Source: Actinoplanes sp. DH11
GTDB lineage: Bacteria > Actinomycetota > Actinomycetes > Mycobacteriales > Micromonosporaceae
Direction of reading: 5' to 3'
Assembly (NCBI RefSeq): GCF_020873875.1
Contig: NZ_JAHWGU010000027.1
Coordinates: 1-64,000 of the forward strand
DNA: 64,000 nt
Below the pieces are notes generated by a model. It was not told where the DNA came from. It searched no databases and saw nothing but the letters and a program-made list of their open reading frames with translations. The position numbers and the translations under genes were made by a program. Shown one piece after another: positions 9,047 to 16,719 of the stretch; position 1 is the first letter of the stretch; every line of letters starts with the position of its first letter.

Positions 9047-9921
9047 GGCAGGTTCAGCATGTCGAGGAAGTGTTCGGCGCCGGCGTGCATGAGCCGGTCC
9101 TGGAGCGGCCCGAAGTACCAGGAGGGGTCGAGCCCGCGCCGGTAGTCGATGCGCAACGTCAGCTCGGTCCCCCCGCCGTCGCCGGGTGCCCAACTCAGGG
9201 TGGCGTCGCGCAGACCGACCCAGCGGCCGGTGATCGAGCTGTCCGACAGCACCACAAAACTGATCGCTCGCGGTCCGGCCGCGCGCACCTCGGTGACGAT
9301 CTCCCCGCCCGGTCCGTGCGAGCTGCCGTGGTACCCGAACATCCAGCGGTCCCCCGGCTCCAGCCCGGCGCCGTGCACGTGTTCCGGCGTCGGCACACCG
9401 AGCACCCGCAGCGCCAGCGGGCCGGCCGCCGCCGGTCGCGGGCCGGCGGCGAGCAGCGCGGGCAGTGCGGCCGGTTCGGTGCCGATCGCGCGGGTGACCT
9501 GTACGGACTGGTCGGGCTGCACCCGCCACTCCGGCTGCACGCCCTCCACACCCACCAGCAGCAGCGGCAGGGGCAGCAGCACCGGGAGCGTCCGCGAGTA
9601 ACTGACCCGCCGGATGACGGCGGTGATCCCGTGCGCGACCGCATAGACCAGCGGCGCGGCGAGCACGACGCAGATCGCTCCCTCGTGCAACGCCACGGCC
9701 GCCAGCAACAGGCCGATGGTGGTGAGCCGGAACACCGAGCCGTGCGTGGTACGGCCGGGCGTCAGCGCCAGGGCGGCGGCCAGCGCGACCGGGAGCACGA
9801 CGAACAACAGCGCGCTGTTCACCCGCCCCGACGCCACGGTGGCCACGAAGCACACCAGGCCGAAAGCGACGATGAGTCCGGCCAGCACAAGGTTCGCCGT
9901 CCGGATCCGGCTCTGTTCCAC
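9043..9921 (-). CDS. membrane protein with C-terminal SRPBCC-like domain
   Basis: 292 residues from a GTG preceded by GGGGGAGG, an unusually strong ribosome-binding site that fixes the start; open reading continues upstream through the operators but is not coding. The first ~135 residues contain four to five helices (LVLAGLIVAFGLVCFVATVA, ALLFVVLPVALAAALAL and others). The rest is soluble with beta-rich segments FVVLSDSSITGRWVGL and ELTLRIDYRRGLDPSWYFGPLQDRLM, and the terminal helix FLDMLNLP typical of START/SRPBCC folds, which bind hydrophobic ligands. First gene of the TetR-controlled operon. A link between lipid binding here and the methyltransferase next door is plausible inference. Confidence 0.65.
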   Translation of the reverse strand: MEQSRIRTANLVLAGLIVAFGLVCFVATVASGRVNSALLFVVLPVALAAALALTPGRTTHGSVFRLTTIGLLLAAVALHEGAICVVLAAPLVYAVAHGITAVIRRVSYSRTLPVLLPLPLLLVGVEGVQPEWRVQPDQSVQVTRAIGTEPAALPALLAAGPRPAAAGPLALRVLGVPTPEHVHGAGLEPGDRWMFGYHGSSHGPGGEIVTEVRAAGPRAISFVVLSDSSITGRWVGLRDATLSWAPGDGGGTELTLRIDYRRGLDPSWYFGPLQDRLMHAGAEHFLDMLNLP

Positions 9922-9950
9922 CTTCGACCTCCCCCGTTTGAGCGCTCGCT

Positions 9951-9966
9951 TTGAGCGCTCGCTCAA
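9951..9966. promoter_or_regulatory. TetR-type operator 1
   Basis: TTGAGCG-CT-CGCTCAA, two 7-bp inverted half sites. A third degenerate copy abuts it at 9938-9953, so three half-overlapping sites lie just upstream of the operon's GTG start. Confidence 0.7.
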
Positions 9967-9988
9967 TCGGGGACGACGGTAGCCGCTT

Positions 9989-10004
9989 TTGAGCGATCGC
10001 TCAA
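9989..10004. promoter_or_regulatory. TetR-type operator 2
   Basis: TTGAGCGATCGCTCAA is a perfect 16-bp palindrome with the same half sites as operator 1, centred 38 bp away. It is the presumed binding site of the TetR protein encoded at the end of the operon, and could also influence the divergent gene starting at 10115. Confidence 0.75.
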
Positions 10005-10114
10005 GTCCGTGTTTCTCGGCGCTTCCGGCCGCTGGGACGACGTCGGACGGGCTGGTCTGTGACTGAACGATCGGTAGCATGCAGGCCGGTAACGTGAAAC
10101 GTGAAAGGCACGGC

Positions 10115-11863
10115 ATGACTGATCCGGAGAAGTCCCCCGACGCCGCAGAGGCCCCGGCGTCGGAGGCGGAAGCGGACCAGGACCCGCCGTCGCCACCCAC
10201 CACCCCGGATCCCGCACCCTCGCCGTCGCCGTCGCCGTCGCCCGAGCCGTCGCCCGAGCCGTCGCCGTCGCCCGAGCCGGAGTCCTCGCCGAGACCGTTG
10301 CCCGAGCCGGACCCGGAACCGGCGCCCTCGCCGGGGTTCGCGCTTGAGCCGGGGCCCGTCGTCTTCACTTCCGGTGTCGCCCCCGCGGCCGACCCCGAAC
10401 CCACCCCCACCACACTCGGGAACCTGCGCAACACCGAGCCGGTCGACCCGTGGGCCGGCCACGAGACGGTGTTCCCGACGCCGGTGCACGGCCATTACGC
10501 GTACTCTCCGGAAACACCTGCCCCGCCGCCCCGCCGTCGCCGCCGCACCTGGCTGCTGGGGCTGCTCGCCGCGGGGGTGACCGGGGTGCTCGCGGTGACC
10601 ACGGCGGCCGTCGTCTACTACTGGCCGCAATACCCGGCGCTCGACTTCCAGCGGCTCACCGAGACCGCACGGTTCGGCCCGGCGGTGCCGGTGAGCTCGG
10701 CGTTCGCCGATACCACGGTGGTCGGTGAGCGGTTCTACTTCGCCAGTTCCGACGCCGCCGGCACGATCGGTGTGACGGCCGTCGACGGCACCGCCGAACA
10801 GCCGGCCTGGAACAGCACGGCGGCCGGCACCGCGGCACGCTGGGACAACATGTCAGGCCTGCCCTACGGGCTGGTGATCACCGGCCGCACGGAGTCCGCC
10901 GACCGGCCGATCCGGGTCGCGGTGCTCGGCGCGGACCGGGGCGACCTGCTCTGGGACCTCGAACTCGGCGGCCGCGACCAGACCATCTTCGGCAAATCCG
11001 TGGCGATCCACGTGGACCGGGCCGGGCACCGGCTGATCGGGCTGGACGCCACCACCGGCACCGAACGGTGGCGGCTGGCGGACGTGTCGGAGACCGGCAC
11101 CCGTACCCTTGCCGTCACCGCCCCCGGCGACCTCTCCGGACCGGCGAGTGCCCGCGGCCGCCCGTTCACGCCGGCACTCAGCGACGCCCGGCTCGTCCAG
11201 ATCAACGCCGACCACTCGGTCCGCGTCGTCGACATGAACAGCGGCACCGTCGGCAAGTCCTGGCAGACCGGCGCCGCCGTCGACGACGAGGTGTTCGCGC
11301 ACAACGGCCGGCTCGTGGTCCGGGAGTCGGGAAGCGTCGAGCGGGTCGTCGCGTACGACCTGACCACCGGCGCACCGACCCTGCTGCACACCGCCGAGCA
11401 GGGCGCGCGGCTGACCAGGCTGACGGCGTGCGGCAACGACTCGGTCTGTTTCACGAAGGGCCGGCCCGGCGCCCGGGAACAGACCGTACTGCGGCTCTCG
11501 CTGACCGGCGACACCGAGAACTGGGAGTCCGGCCCGCTCACCGACGTGGTGCGCCTCGTCCCGGTCGGCGACTCGGTGGTGGTGCAAGGCCCGGACGCGA
11601 CAACCCTGCTGGACGCCGCCGGCACCACCGCGTGGACCCATCCCGGCACGGTGGCGCGCCTGGACTCCGGCAACATGCTCCGCTTCGGTCACGTCTTCAC
11701 CGGCGCCCCGATCGACGAGTCCCTCTCCGGCCAGCACGTCGGCGATCAGCCGGTCGAGCTGGGGGCGATCTACGACGTACGCACCGAGACCTGCGCCTGG
11801 ACCACAACGTTGCTGGGTTGCGTGACAGCGGACAGTTACGCAACATACCGCTTCGCCGACTAA
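10115..11863 (+). CDS. membrane-anchored PQQ-like beta-propeller protein
   Basis: 582 residues from MTDPEKSPD; the twelve codons before it have no better ribosome-binding site. Residues 1-130 are a cytoplasmic Pro/Glu/Ser-rich tail (PSPSPSPEPSPEPSPSPEPE). RRRRR then precedes a single helix (WLLGLLAAGVTGVLAVTTAAVVYYW). The extracellular part consists of beta-propeller blades of the PQQ type, with repeating GLDATTGTERWRL, VVAYDLTTGAP and YDVRTETCAWT strands and two late Cys pairs. The domain usually supports protein-protein contact rather than catalysis. It stands alone, divergent from the TetR operon. No partner is indicated. Confidence 0.7.
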   Translation: MTDPEKSPDAAEAPASEAEADQDPPSPPTTPDPAPSPSPSPSPEPSPEPSPSPEPESSPRPLPEPDPEPAPSPGFALEPGPVVFTSGVAPAADPEPTPTTLGNLRNTEPVDPWAGHETVFPTPVHGHYAYSPETPAPPPRRRRRTWLLGLLAAGVTGVLAVTTAAVVYYWPQYPALDFQRLTETARFGPAVPVSSAFADTTVVGERFYFASSDAAGTIGVTAVDGTAEQPAWNSTAAGTAARWDNMSGLPYGLVITGRTESADRPIRVAVLGADRGDLLWDLELGGRDQTIFGKSVAIHVDRAGHRLIGLDATTGTERWRLADVSETGTRTLAVTAPGDLSGPASARGRPFTPALSDARLVQINADHSVRVVDMNSGTVGKSWQTGAAVDDEVFAHNGRLVVRESGSVERVVAYDLTTGAPTLLHTAEQGARLTRLTACGNDSVCFTKGRPGAREQTVLRLSLTGDTENWESGPLTDVVRLVPVGDSVVVQGPDATTLLDAAGTTAWTHPGTVARLDSGNMLRFGHVFTGAPIDESLSGQHVGDQPVELGAIYDVRTETCAWTTTLLGCVTADSYATYRFAD

Positions 11864-11934
11864 CCCAACCGCCCCAGCGTCACGCCCGCCGCGCCGCGGC
11901 TCCCCACGCGCCCACCAGCACCAGCCGCCCCCGG

Positions 11935-12304
11935 TCCAGCTGTCACCCACGGCTGCCAGAAAACCCCCCGCCCAACCACCAGCAACGCCACCCCATCCGG
12001 CTGTCACCCAGGGCTGCCAGAGAGCGCTCCCACACAACCACCAGTGACAGCCGACCGGCCCCGGCTGTCACTGGTGGCTGTCGGAGAGCGCTCCCACACA
12101 ACCACCAGTGACAGCCGACCGGCCCTGGCTGTCACCCACGGCGCCACAGACCGCCCCCACGACCCACCGGTGACAGCAACCCATCCGGCTGTCACCCAGG
12201 GCTGTTGGAGAGCGCTCCCCACGACCACCAGTGACAGCTAGCCTCATCCGGCTGTCACTGGTGGCTGCCGGGGAGCGCTCCCGCACAACCATCAGCGACA
12301 GCCG
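11935..12304. repeat. palindrome array A (about six ~55-bp imperfect palindromes, ~62-bp period)
   Basis: Units start near 11935, 11998, 12062, 12125, 12185 and 12248. The best ones begin CGGCTGTCACTGGTGGCTG and end CCACCAGTGACAGCC, so each folds on itself, and carry GAGAGCGCTCCC at the centre. Units are 6-10 bp apart. The array fills the gap between the propeller gene (ends 11863) and a convergent thioesterase gene (ends 12646). It shares its outer arms with array B. It is not coding: unit length is not a multiple of three and stops differ between units. Confidence 0.85.
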
Positions 12305-12645
12305 GCCGACTCGGGCTCGCGCTTGCGGTCGCCGGAAAGGGCTTACCGCGACCACGCGCCGGGGGCGTCGCTGACGCGTCGGTCTGGCCGTCGGACGGGC
12401 CGCGAGCCGGCGCGCCGAGCGGTTGAACCCGGATGGAACGCGCTGGGATCGTAAGCACGATGCACTGAGCGAGCCGCCTAGTGATCGATCGCGGTCAACG
12501 CTGCGGCCTCCTGCGGACCTGCCGCCCCGGATGCGCCAGCTCGGACGGACTGACTCAGCCCCGCGGCTCGGACGTGCCGGCTCGGACGCGTCGGCTCGGA
12601 GGGGCTGGCTCGGACGTGTCGGCTCGGACGTGTGGCTTTGCTGGC
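12305..12645. other. gene-free stretch with short GGCTCGGACGTG-type repeats
   Basis: No gene is supported here. From about 12535 to 12635 a degenerate 13-16 bp unit (GGCTCGGACGTGTC and variants) recurs about six times, ending just before the thioesterase stop codon at 12646. Confidence 0.5.
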
Positions 12646-13104
12646 TCAGCTCTGGTGGTCGGTCGGGGCCGGGCCGCCGAGGATGGTGGCGGCGATGGTC
12701 CGGGCGTGGTCGGTCCACGGCTCGGGGCGCATGGTGGCCGGGTTCAGGCGCACGTTGACGCGGCGGCCCTCGGCGTGGACGGTGGCGCCGTCGGTGGAGG
12801 TGACCCGGAACCGGTACTCCGCGCTTGTCGTTCCCAGCTTCGCCAGCCAGAAGTGCACGATGATGTCGCCGGTGCCGAGGACCGGGCGGTGGAAGGTGAT
12901 GCCGTACTCCCGGACCACGTTGAAAGCGTCGGGCGTGGTGGGCCGGCCGCCGGAGAAGGAGACGCCGCGCTCGGCCCACCAGAGGGAGACGGCGCGTTCG
13001 ACGAGGACCGCGTACCGGGAGTTGTGCAGCATGCCCATGGCGTCCAGGTCGTCGAAGTGGACCGGGATGTGCACGACATCTCCGTGGGTGAGTGCGGTGG
13101 TCAT
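12646..13104 (-). CDS. acyl-CoA thioesterase, hotdog fold (4HBT)
   Basis: 152 residues, ATG start overlapping the upstream TetR stop by 4 bp. IPVHFDDLDAMGMLHNSRYAVLVERA carries the 4HBT signature: the catalytic Asp in FDDLDAMGMLHN and the Tyr that follows. Later strands GITFHRPVLGTGDIIVHFWLAKLGTTSAEYRFRV complete a single hotdog domain, and the length fits the YbgC/FadM-like subgroup. It should hydrolyse acyl-CoA thioesters in the cytoplasm; chain length is not readable. Co-transcribed with and probably controlled by the TetR upstream. Confidence 0.85.
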   Translation of the reverse strand: MTTALTHGDVVHIPVHFDDLDAMGMLHNSRYAVLVERAVSLWWAERGVSFSGGRPTTPDAFNVVREYGITFHRPVLGTGDIIVHFWLAKLGTTSAEYRFRVTSTDGATVHAEGRRVNVRLNPATMRPEPWTDHARTIAATILGGPAPTDHQS

Positions 13105-13826
13105 GTCAGCTCCGTGGGCGAGAAGGGCGAGGAAGGCGAGAAGGGCGAGGAGGGCGAGAACGGCAAGGAGGGCGAGAAGGGCAAGGAGGGCGAGGAGGGC
13201 GGAACGGGCGGAAAGGGGTGGATCGCGATCGAGCGCAGATGGTCCAGGTGGGCCTGGCGGGCCTGCCGGAAGGTGGGTTCGGTGCCGAGCACGGGTGCCT
13301 GCATCACGGCGCACACGCCCAGCGACTCGGTGTGGTAGGCCAGGCCGGCGGCGGTGACGTCGGCGCGTACCTCGCCGAGCGCTATCGCCTCGGCCGCGGT
13401 TCTGGTCAGGAACGCCATCCAGTCGCGCAGTTCGGCGGCGAGGCGGTCGCGGACGGTGCCGGGGCGGGCGTTGAACTCGAAGTGGGCGTTCGCGAAGAAG
13501 CAGCCGCCGGGCAGCACGCCGGATTCGTAGAACGCGAGCCGGCTGTCGTGCACGGCCCACAGCCGCCGCAGGCCGGCCGGTGCGTCGCGGGCGGGCCGGA
13601 CGACCAGCTCCGTCCACTGCGCCCGGGCGTGGTCGATCACGGCGAGCTGAAGGGCTTCCTTGGAGCGCCAGTGCGCGAACAGGCCGGACTTGCTGACCCG
13701 GAGGGCGTCGGCGACCTGACTCAGGGTCAGGCCGTCGAGCCCGGAGACGGTGGCGAGCAGCAGCGCCTGGTCGAGCACCGCGGCGCGGGTCCGTTCACCG
13801 CGGATGAGCCGGCCGTCCTGGGTCAT
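13101..13826 (-). CDS. TetR family regulator with minisatellite-encoded Pro/Ser tail
   Basis: 241 residues. The N-terminal HTH (residues 10-55) reads GLDGLTLSQVADALRVSKSGLFAHWRSKEAL. The ligand domain ends near residue 200 (LDHLRSIAIHPF). The final ~38 residues are PFSPS/LPFSP repeats written by a 9-bp minisatellite (about 13115-13200), running to the ATGA overlap with the thioesterase. Relatives normally stop near residue 200, so the tail looks like a repeat expansion that kept the frame. It probably represses itself and the thioesterase; no clear palindrome is visible in the short gap before it. Confidence 0.85.
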   Translation of the reverse strand: MTQDGRLIRGERTRAAVLDQALLLATVSGLDGLTLSQVADALRVSKSGLFAHWRSKEALQLAVIDHARAQWTELVVRPARDAPAGLRRLWAVHDSRLAFYESGVLPGGCFFANAHFEFNARPGTVRDRLAAELRDWMAFLTRTAAEAIALGEVRADVTAAGLAYHTESLGVCAVMQAPVLGTEPTFRQARQAHLDHLRSIAIHPFPPVPPSSPSLPFSPSLPFSPSSPFSPSSPFSPTELT

Positions 13827-13851
13827 GCCCCGACCCTACAAAGCGACAGGT

Positions 13852-14334
13852 CTACAAGGCGACCGACCGTTCGTAAATATAACCGTCGCCACAGAACAGC
13901 TTGCTGATCACCGCGAACTGGCGCTTGGTGACGTACGACGGGTTCGCGGCCTGAGGCTGCCGCAGCACCTCCAGATCGGCGAGCTCCGCGTGGGCGCGCA
14001 GCTCCTCGCGCGAGATCCACTCTTCCGGCGGCGCGATCGTCAGGTCCAGGGGCACCTCCCAGCCGCCCCCGTCGGCCTGCTGCCGGGCCGGTCCGCGGAG
14101 CCGGCCCAGGCCCCAGATCCCGTACGCGATGTCGCGGCTCCTGCTACCACTCCCCCAGAACAGCACCGGCTGCCCGGCCGCCATCAACTCCAGCCGGTAG
14201 CTGCGCTGCACGCACCACTGTTCGACGCCCGGCTGCTCGGCGAAGCGCTCCCGCAGGCCGCCGTGGTCGGCGTTGCCCTTGAGCAGCCACGCGCCCAGGT
14301 CGTCCGGGGTGACCCGGCGCTTGTCAGACGTCAT
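13852..14334 (-). CDS. EVE-domain protein (modified-base-binding fold)
   Basis: 160 residues starting MTSDKRRVTPDDLGAWLLKGN. The opening AWLLKGN, the central strand/turn AAGQPVLFWGSGS and the following IAYGIWGLGRL match the EVE (PUA-like, PF01878) pattern, in which an aromatic pocket holds a modified base such as 5-methylcytosine. The C-terminal QFAVISKLFCGDGYIYERS has no motif I know. It overlaps a small upstream gene by 11 bp, so the two are translationally linked. No restriction or helicase gene is nearby, so a role in modified-DNA or RNA recognition is inference. Confidence 0.6.
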   Translation of the reverse strand: MTSDKRRVTPDDLGAWLLKGNADHGGLRERFAEQPGVEQWCVQRSYRLELMAAGQPVLFWGSGSRSRDIAYGIWGLGRLRGPARQQADGGGWEVPLDLTIAPPEEWISREELRAHAELADLEVLRQPQAANPSYVTKRQFAVISKLFCGDGYIYERSVAL

Positions 14335-14530
14335 CCGCGGCGCGTTCGGGCCGGTTGCCGCCGGTGGCGTTGATGCCGGCGTTGCTGCTGCCGTGCGCCG
14401 GCGTCGTGGCGGCCGGCTCCTCGTCCACCGGGAACTCACCCGTCTCCGGCGCCCCGGTGACGTGCTGCTCGGTGCTGCTGCCCTCGACCCGGCTGCCGTC
14501 GCGGTCGCGGGCCTCTCCATGGCTGGCCAT
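14324..14530 (-). CDS. small acidic hydrophilic protein, unknown function
   Basis: 68 residues from the ATG preceded by AGAGGAG. The sequence is polar and disordered-looking (EARDRDGSR, TGEFPVDEEPAATTP, GNRPERAADD) with no Cys and no hydrophobic core. The strong ribosome-binding site and 11-bp overlap with the EVE gene support translation. I do not recognise a family. A coding artefact is possible because of its size. Confidence 0.5.
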   Translation of the reverse strand: MASHGEARDRDGSRVEGSSTEQHVTGAPETGEFPVDEEPAATTPAHGSSNAGINATGGNRPERAADDV

Positions 14531-14619
14531 CGTGGCTCCTCTCGACACGAAGTCCCATACCCCGGCCGACGCGGAGGAACCGGCCCGCGCGAAAGAACCA
14601 GCAGACGGCCCGGAACAGC

Positions 14620-14655
14620 ACCGGAGGGCCGGCGCAACCGCGCCGGCCCTCCGGT
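14620..14655. terminator. strong hairpin terminator after fprA
   Basis: A perfect 16-bp stem (ACCGGAGGGCCGGCGC with GCGCCGGCCCTCCGGT) around AACC, 18 bp past the fprA stop on the minus strand. Confidence 0.85.
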
Positions 14656-14672
14656 AGTGCCTGCTCGGGCGA

Positions 14673-16022
14673 TCAGCTGCCGTGGCAGATGTTGGTCATC
14701 TCGTCACGGGGTACGACCTTGACGCGCTTGCGGCCGTGCGGCTCACCCAGGGTGATCTCGTGGGCGTCCAGCTTCTGCCAGCCCGCCCAGTCGGTGACCT
14801 TCAGGCCGCGCGCCCGCAGGTACTCCAGGACGGCCTCGGCGTCCGGCTCGGCCGGGGAGGGAAGCTTGTCGGCGTCGGCCATCAGGCTCTGGATCGTCTC
14901 GTTGGCGTCACCCTTGGTGTGGCCGATCAGGCCGACCGGGCCGCGCTTGATCCAGCCGGTGACGTACATGCCGGGCATGTGCTCGCCGTCGAGGTCGAGG
15001 ATCCGGCCGGCGTCGTGCGGGATGGTGCCGGTCTTGGTGTCGAACGGCAGGTCGGGCAGCGCCGTGCTGAGGTAGCCGACGGCCCGGTAGACGGCCTGGA
15101 CCGGCCAGTCGGTGAACTCGCCGGTGCCGCGCACCCAGCCGTCGCCGGTCAGTTCCTGGGTCTCGGTGCGCAGGCCGACGACCTTGCCGTCCTCGCCGAG
15201 CACCTCGACGGGGGCCTGCAGGAAGTACAGGTGCAGGCGGCGGGGCCGGTCCCGCGGGTCACGGACGGCCCAGTTCTGCAGGATGTCGACGCACATCTTG
15301 ACGTGCCGGGTCTGGCGCATCGCCTCGAGGCTGCCCTCGTCGAACTCGATGCCCTCGGGGTGGACGATCACCTCGACGTTCGGCGAGTGGTCGAGTTCGC
15401 GCAGCTCCTGCGGGGTGAACTTGACCTGGGCCGGGCCGCGGCGGGAGAAGACGTGCACGTCGGTGACGGGGCTGGCCTTCAGGCCCTGGTAGACGTTGTC
15501 CGGGATCTCGGTGACCAGCAGCTCGTCGGCGGTCTTGGCGAGGATCCGGGCCACGTCGACGGCGACGTTTCCGGCGCCGATGACGGCGACCTCCTTGGCC
15601 TCCAGCGGCCACTCGCGCGGCACGTCGGGGTGGCCGTTGTACCAGGACGCGAAGTCGGCGGCGCCGTAGCTGCCCTGCAGGTCGATGCCGGGGATGTCGA
15701 GCGAGCGGTCCTTCTCGGCGCCGGTCGCGATGACCGTGGCGTCGTAGAAGCGGCTGAGCTCCTCGGGCTTGACGTCGGTGCCGTACGCGACGTTGCCGAG
15801 GAAGCGGATCCGCGGGTTGTTCAGGATGCGCGTGAGCGCGTTGACGATCTCCTTGATCCGCGGGTGGTCAGGCGCAACGCCGTACCGGATCAGGCCGTAC
15901 GGGGTGGGCAGCTTGTCGAAGAGGTCGACGGTGACCGTTTCCGAGGACTTGATCAGGTGGTCGGCGGCGTAGATGCCGGCCGGGCCGGCACCGATGACAG
16001 CAACCCGCAGGGGGCGATCCAT
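14673..16022 (-). CDS. fprA: ferredoxin/adrenodoxin-type NADP+ reductase
   Basis: 449 residues, the usual length of actinobacterial FprA. It transfers electrons between NADPH and ferredoxins that feed cytochromes P450 and other redox enzymes. Residues 6-20 (RVAVIGAGPAGIYAA) are the FAD Rossmann site and DKLPTPYGLIRYGVAPDHP is a family signature. KEVAVIGAGNVAVDVARIL (about residues 143-160) is the NADP site, with FSRRGPAQVKFTPQELREL after it. GWIKRGPVGLIGHTKGDA near 365 is the characteristic C-terminal FAD contact. ATG start. A strong terminator follows, and the upstream gap holds an AACCTAGGTT palindrome. Confidence 0.95.
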   Translation of the reverse strand: MDRPLRVAVIGAGPAGIYAADHLIKSSETVTVDLFDKLPTPYGLIRYGVAPDHPRIKEIVNALTRILNNPRIRFLGNVAYGTDVKPEELSRFYDATVIATGAEKDRSLDIPGIDLQGSYGAADFASWYNGHPDVPREWPLEAKEVAVIGAGNVAVDVARILAKTADELLVTEIPDNVYQGLKASPVTDVHVFSRRGPAQVKFTPQELRELDHSPNVEVIVHPEGIEFDEGSLEAMRQTRHVKMCVDILQNWAVRDPRDRPRRLHLYFLQAPVEVLGEDGKVVGLRTETQELTGDGWVRGTGEFTDWPVQAVYRAVGYLSTALPDLPFDTKTGTIPHDAGRILDLDGEHMPGMYVTGWIKRGPVGLIGHTKGDANETIQSLMADADKLPSPAEPDAEAVLEYLRARGLKVTDWAGWQKLDAHEITLGEPHGRKRVKVVPRDEMTNICHGS

Positions 16023-16092
16023 GAATATCCCTCACTCGCGCTTTGAGTCCGGCCTCGCCGAATGATCGACAGGAAACCGCAAAGACTCTAAA

Positions 16093-16110
16093 ACTTGAAC
16101 CTAGGTTGAG
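16093..16110. promoter_or_regulatory. candidate operator in the fprA promoter region
   Basis: ACTTGAACCTAGGTTGAG centres on the perfect 10-bp palindrome AACCTAGGTT (16098-16107), about 75 bp upstream of the fprA start. The spacing suits a MerR/SoxR-type site, but the match is not exact and the regulator is not identified. Confidence 0.35.
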
Positions 16111-16143
16111 ATCAAGTCGATCTCACGCGGCCGAACCTGCCCA

Positions 16144-16719
16144 TTACCGGACAGAATGGCCGAACTCGCGCACCAGCGGAGTAAGGTTAGGCTGACCGAA
16201 CTCGCTGGCCAGAGCGCTGAAACGGGCTGGCTTGTCCGGACCGAAGCGGGCGACCGACGTGACGAATGTGTCGCTGGTCACGAACGACGGCGGCGTCGAT
16301 TTACTGTGAAATTTGTCCGCGTACATCACGATTCGTTCTTCAGGTGTCTCCGCGAGGTAATCCGCCACCGGCATCGGCAGCCCCTGCTGCGTCACGTCGG
16401 CGGCGGTGATGCCCACCCCGGTGTGGTGCGAGCAGAACCGGCAGAGCACCTCCGGCAACCCCAGCTCGGCGAGAAGTTCCGCACCGAGCACACCATGCCT
16501 GACGTACGCGTCCGACGGCGCCAGCCGGTACACCCCGATGTCGTGCAGCAGGCACCCCGCCCGTACCAGATCGGTGTCGACGCCGGCCTCGCTCGCGGTG
16601 ATGAGCTGCGACGCGACCGACCAGACGATGCGGCAGTGCGTCCAGACGAGGTCGAACGCCTCACGGGTCGGCGCGGCCTGCCGGTGCATCTCGCGGATCT
16701 CCCGCTCGCTGGGAATCAC
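16144..16719 (-). CDS. HD-domain metal-dependent phosphohydrolase
   Basis: 191 residues. The metal ligands are visible as His28, His59-Asp60 (CLLHDIG) and the downstream CSHHTG, giving the H...HD...H pattern of the HD superfamily. Such proteins hydrolyse nucleotides or related phosphoesters in the cytoplasm. The frame overlaps the upstream LysR gene by 59 bp; starting at Met11 (MHRQAAPTREAF) would cut that to 29 bp and is equally plausible. GVGITAADV and YLAETPEERIVMYADKFHSK are conserved-looking but give no substrate. Confidence 0.8.
   Translation of the reverse strand: MIPSEREIREMHRQAAPTREAFDLVWTHCRIVWSVASQLITASEAGVDTDLVRAGCLLHDIGVYRLAPSDAYVRHGVLGAELLAELGLPEVLCRFCSHHTGVGITAADVTQQGLPMPVADYLAETPEERIVMYADKFHSKSTPPSFVTSDTFVTSVARFGPDKPARFSALASEFGQPNLTPLVREFGHSVR

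Noticed and set aside
11935..12304. Possible CRISPR array
   Set aside because: Units are long self-complementary palindromes with 6-10 bp linkers, not short repeats with unique 30-40 bp spacers, and no cas gene is present. The same holds for 53510-53912.
12001..12304. LacI operator cluster (GGGAGCGCTCTC cores in array A)
   Set aside because: The cores resemble LacI sites, but they lie after convergent genes, away from any promoter, and array B lacks them.
13092..13907. Plus-strand Glu/Gly/Lys-rich protein (EGRGGRERQGGREG)
   Set aside because: It is the complement of the TetR gene's 9-bp minisatellite, and the TetR frame carries the family motifs.
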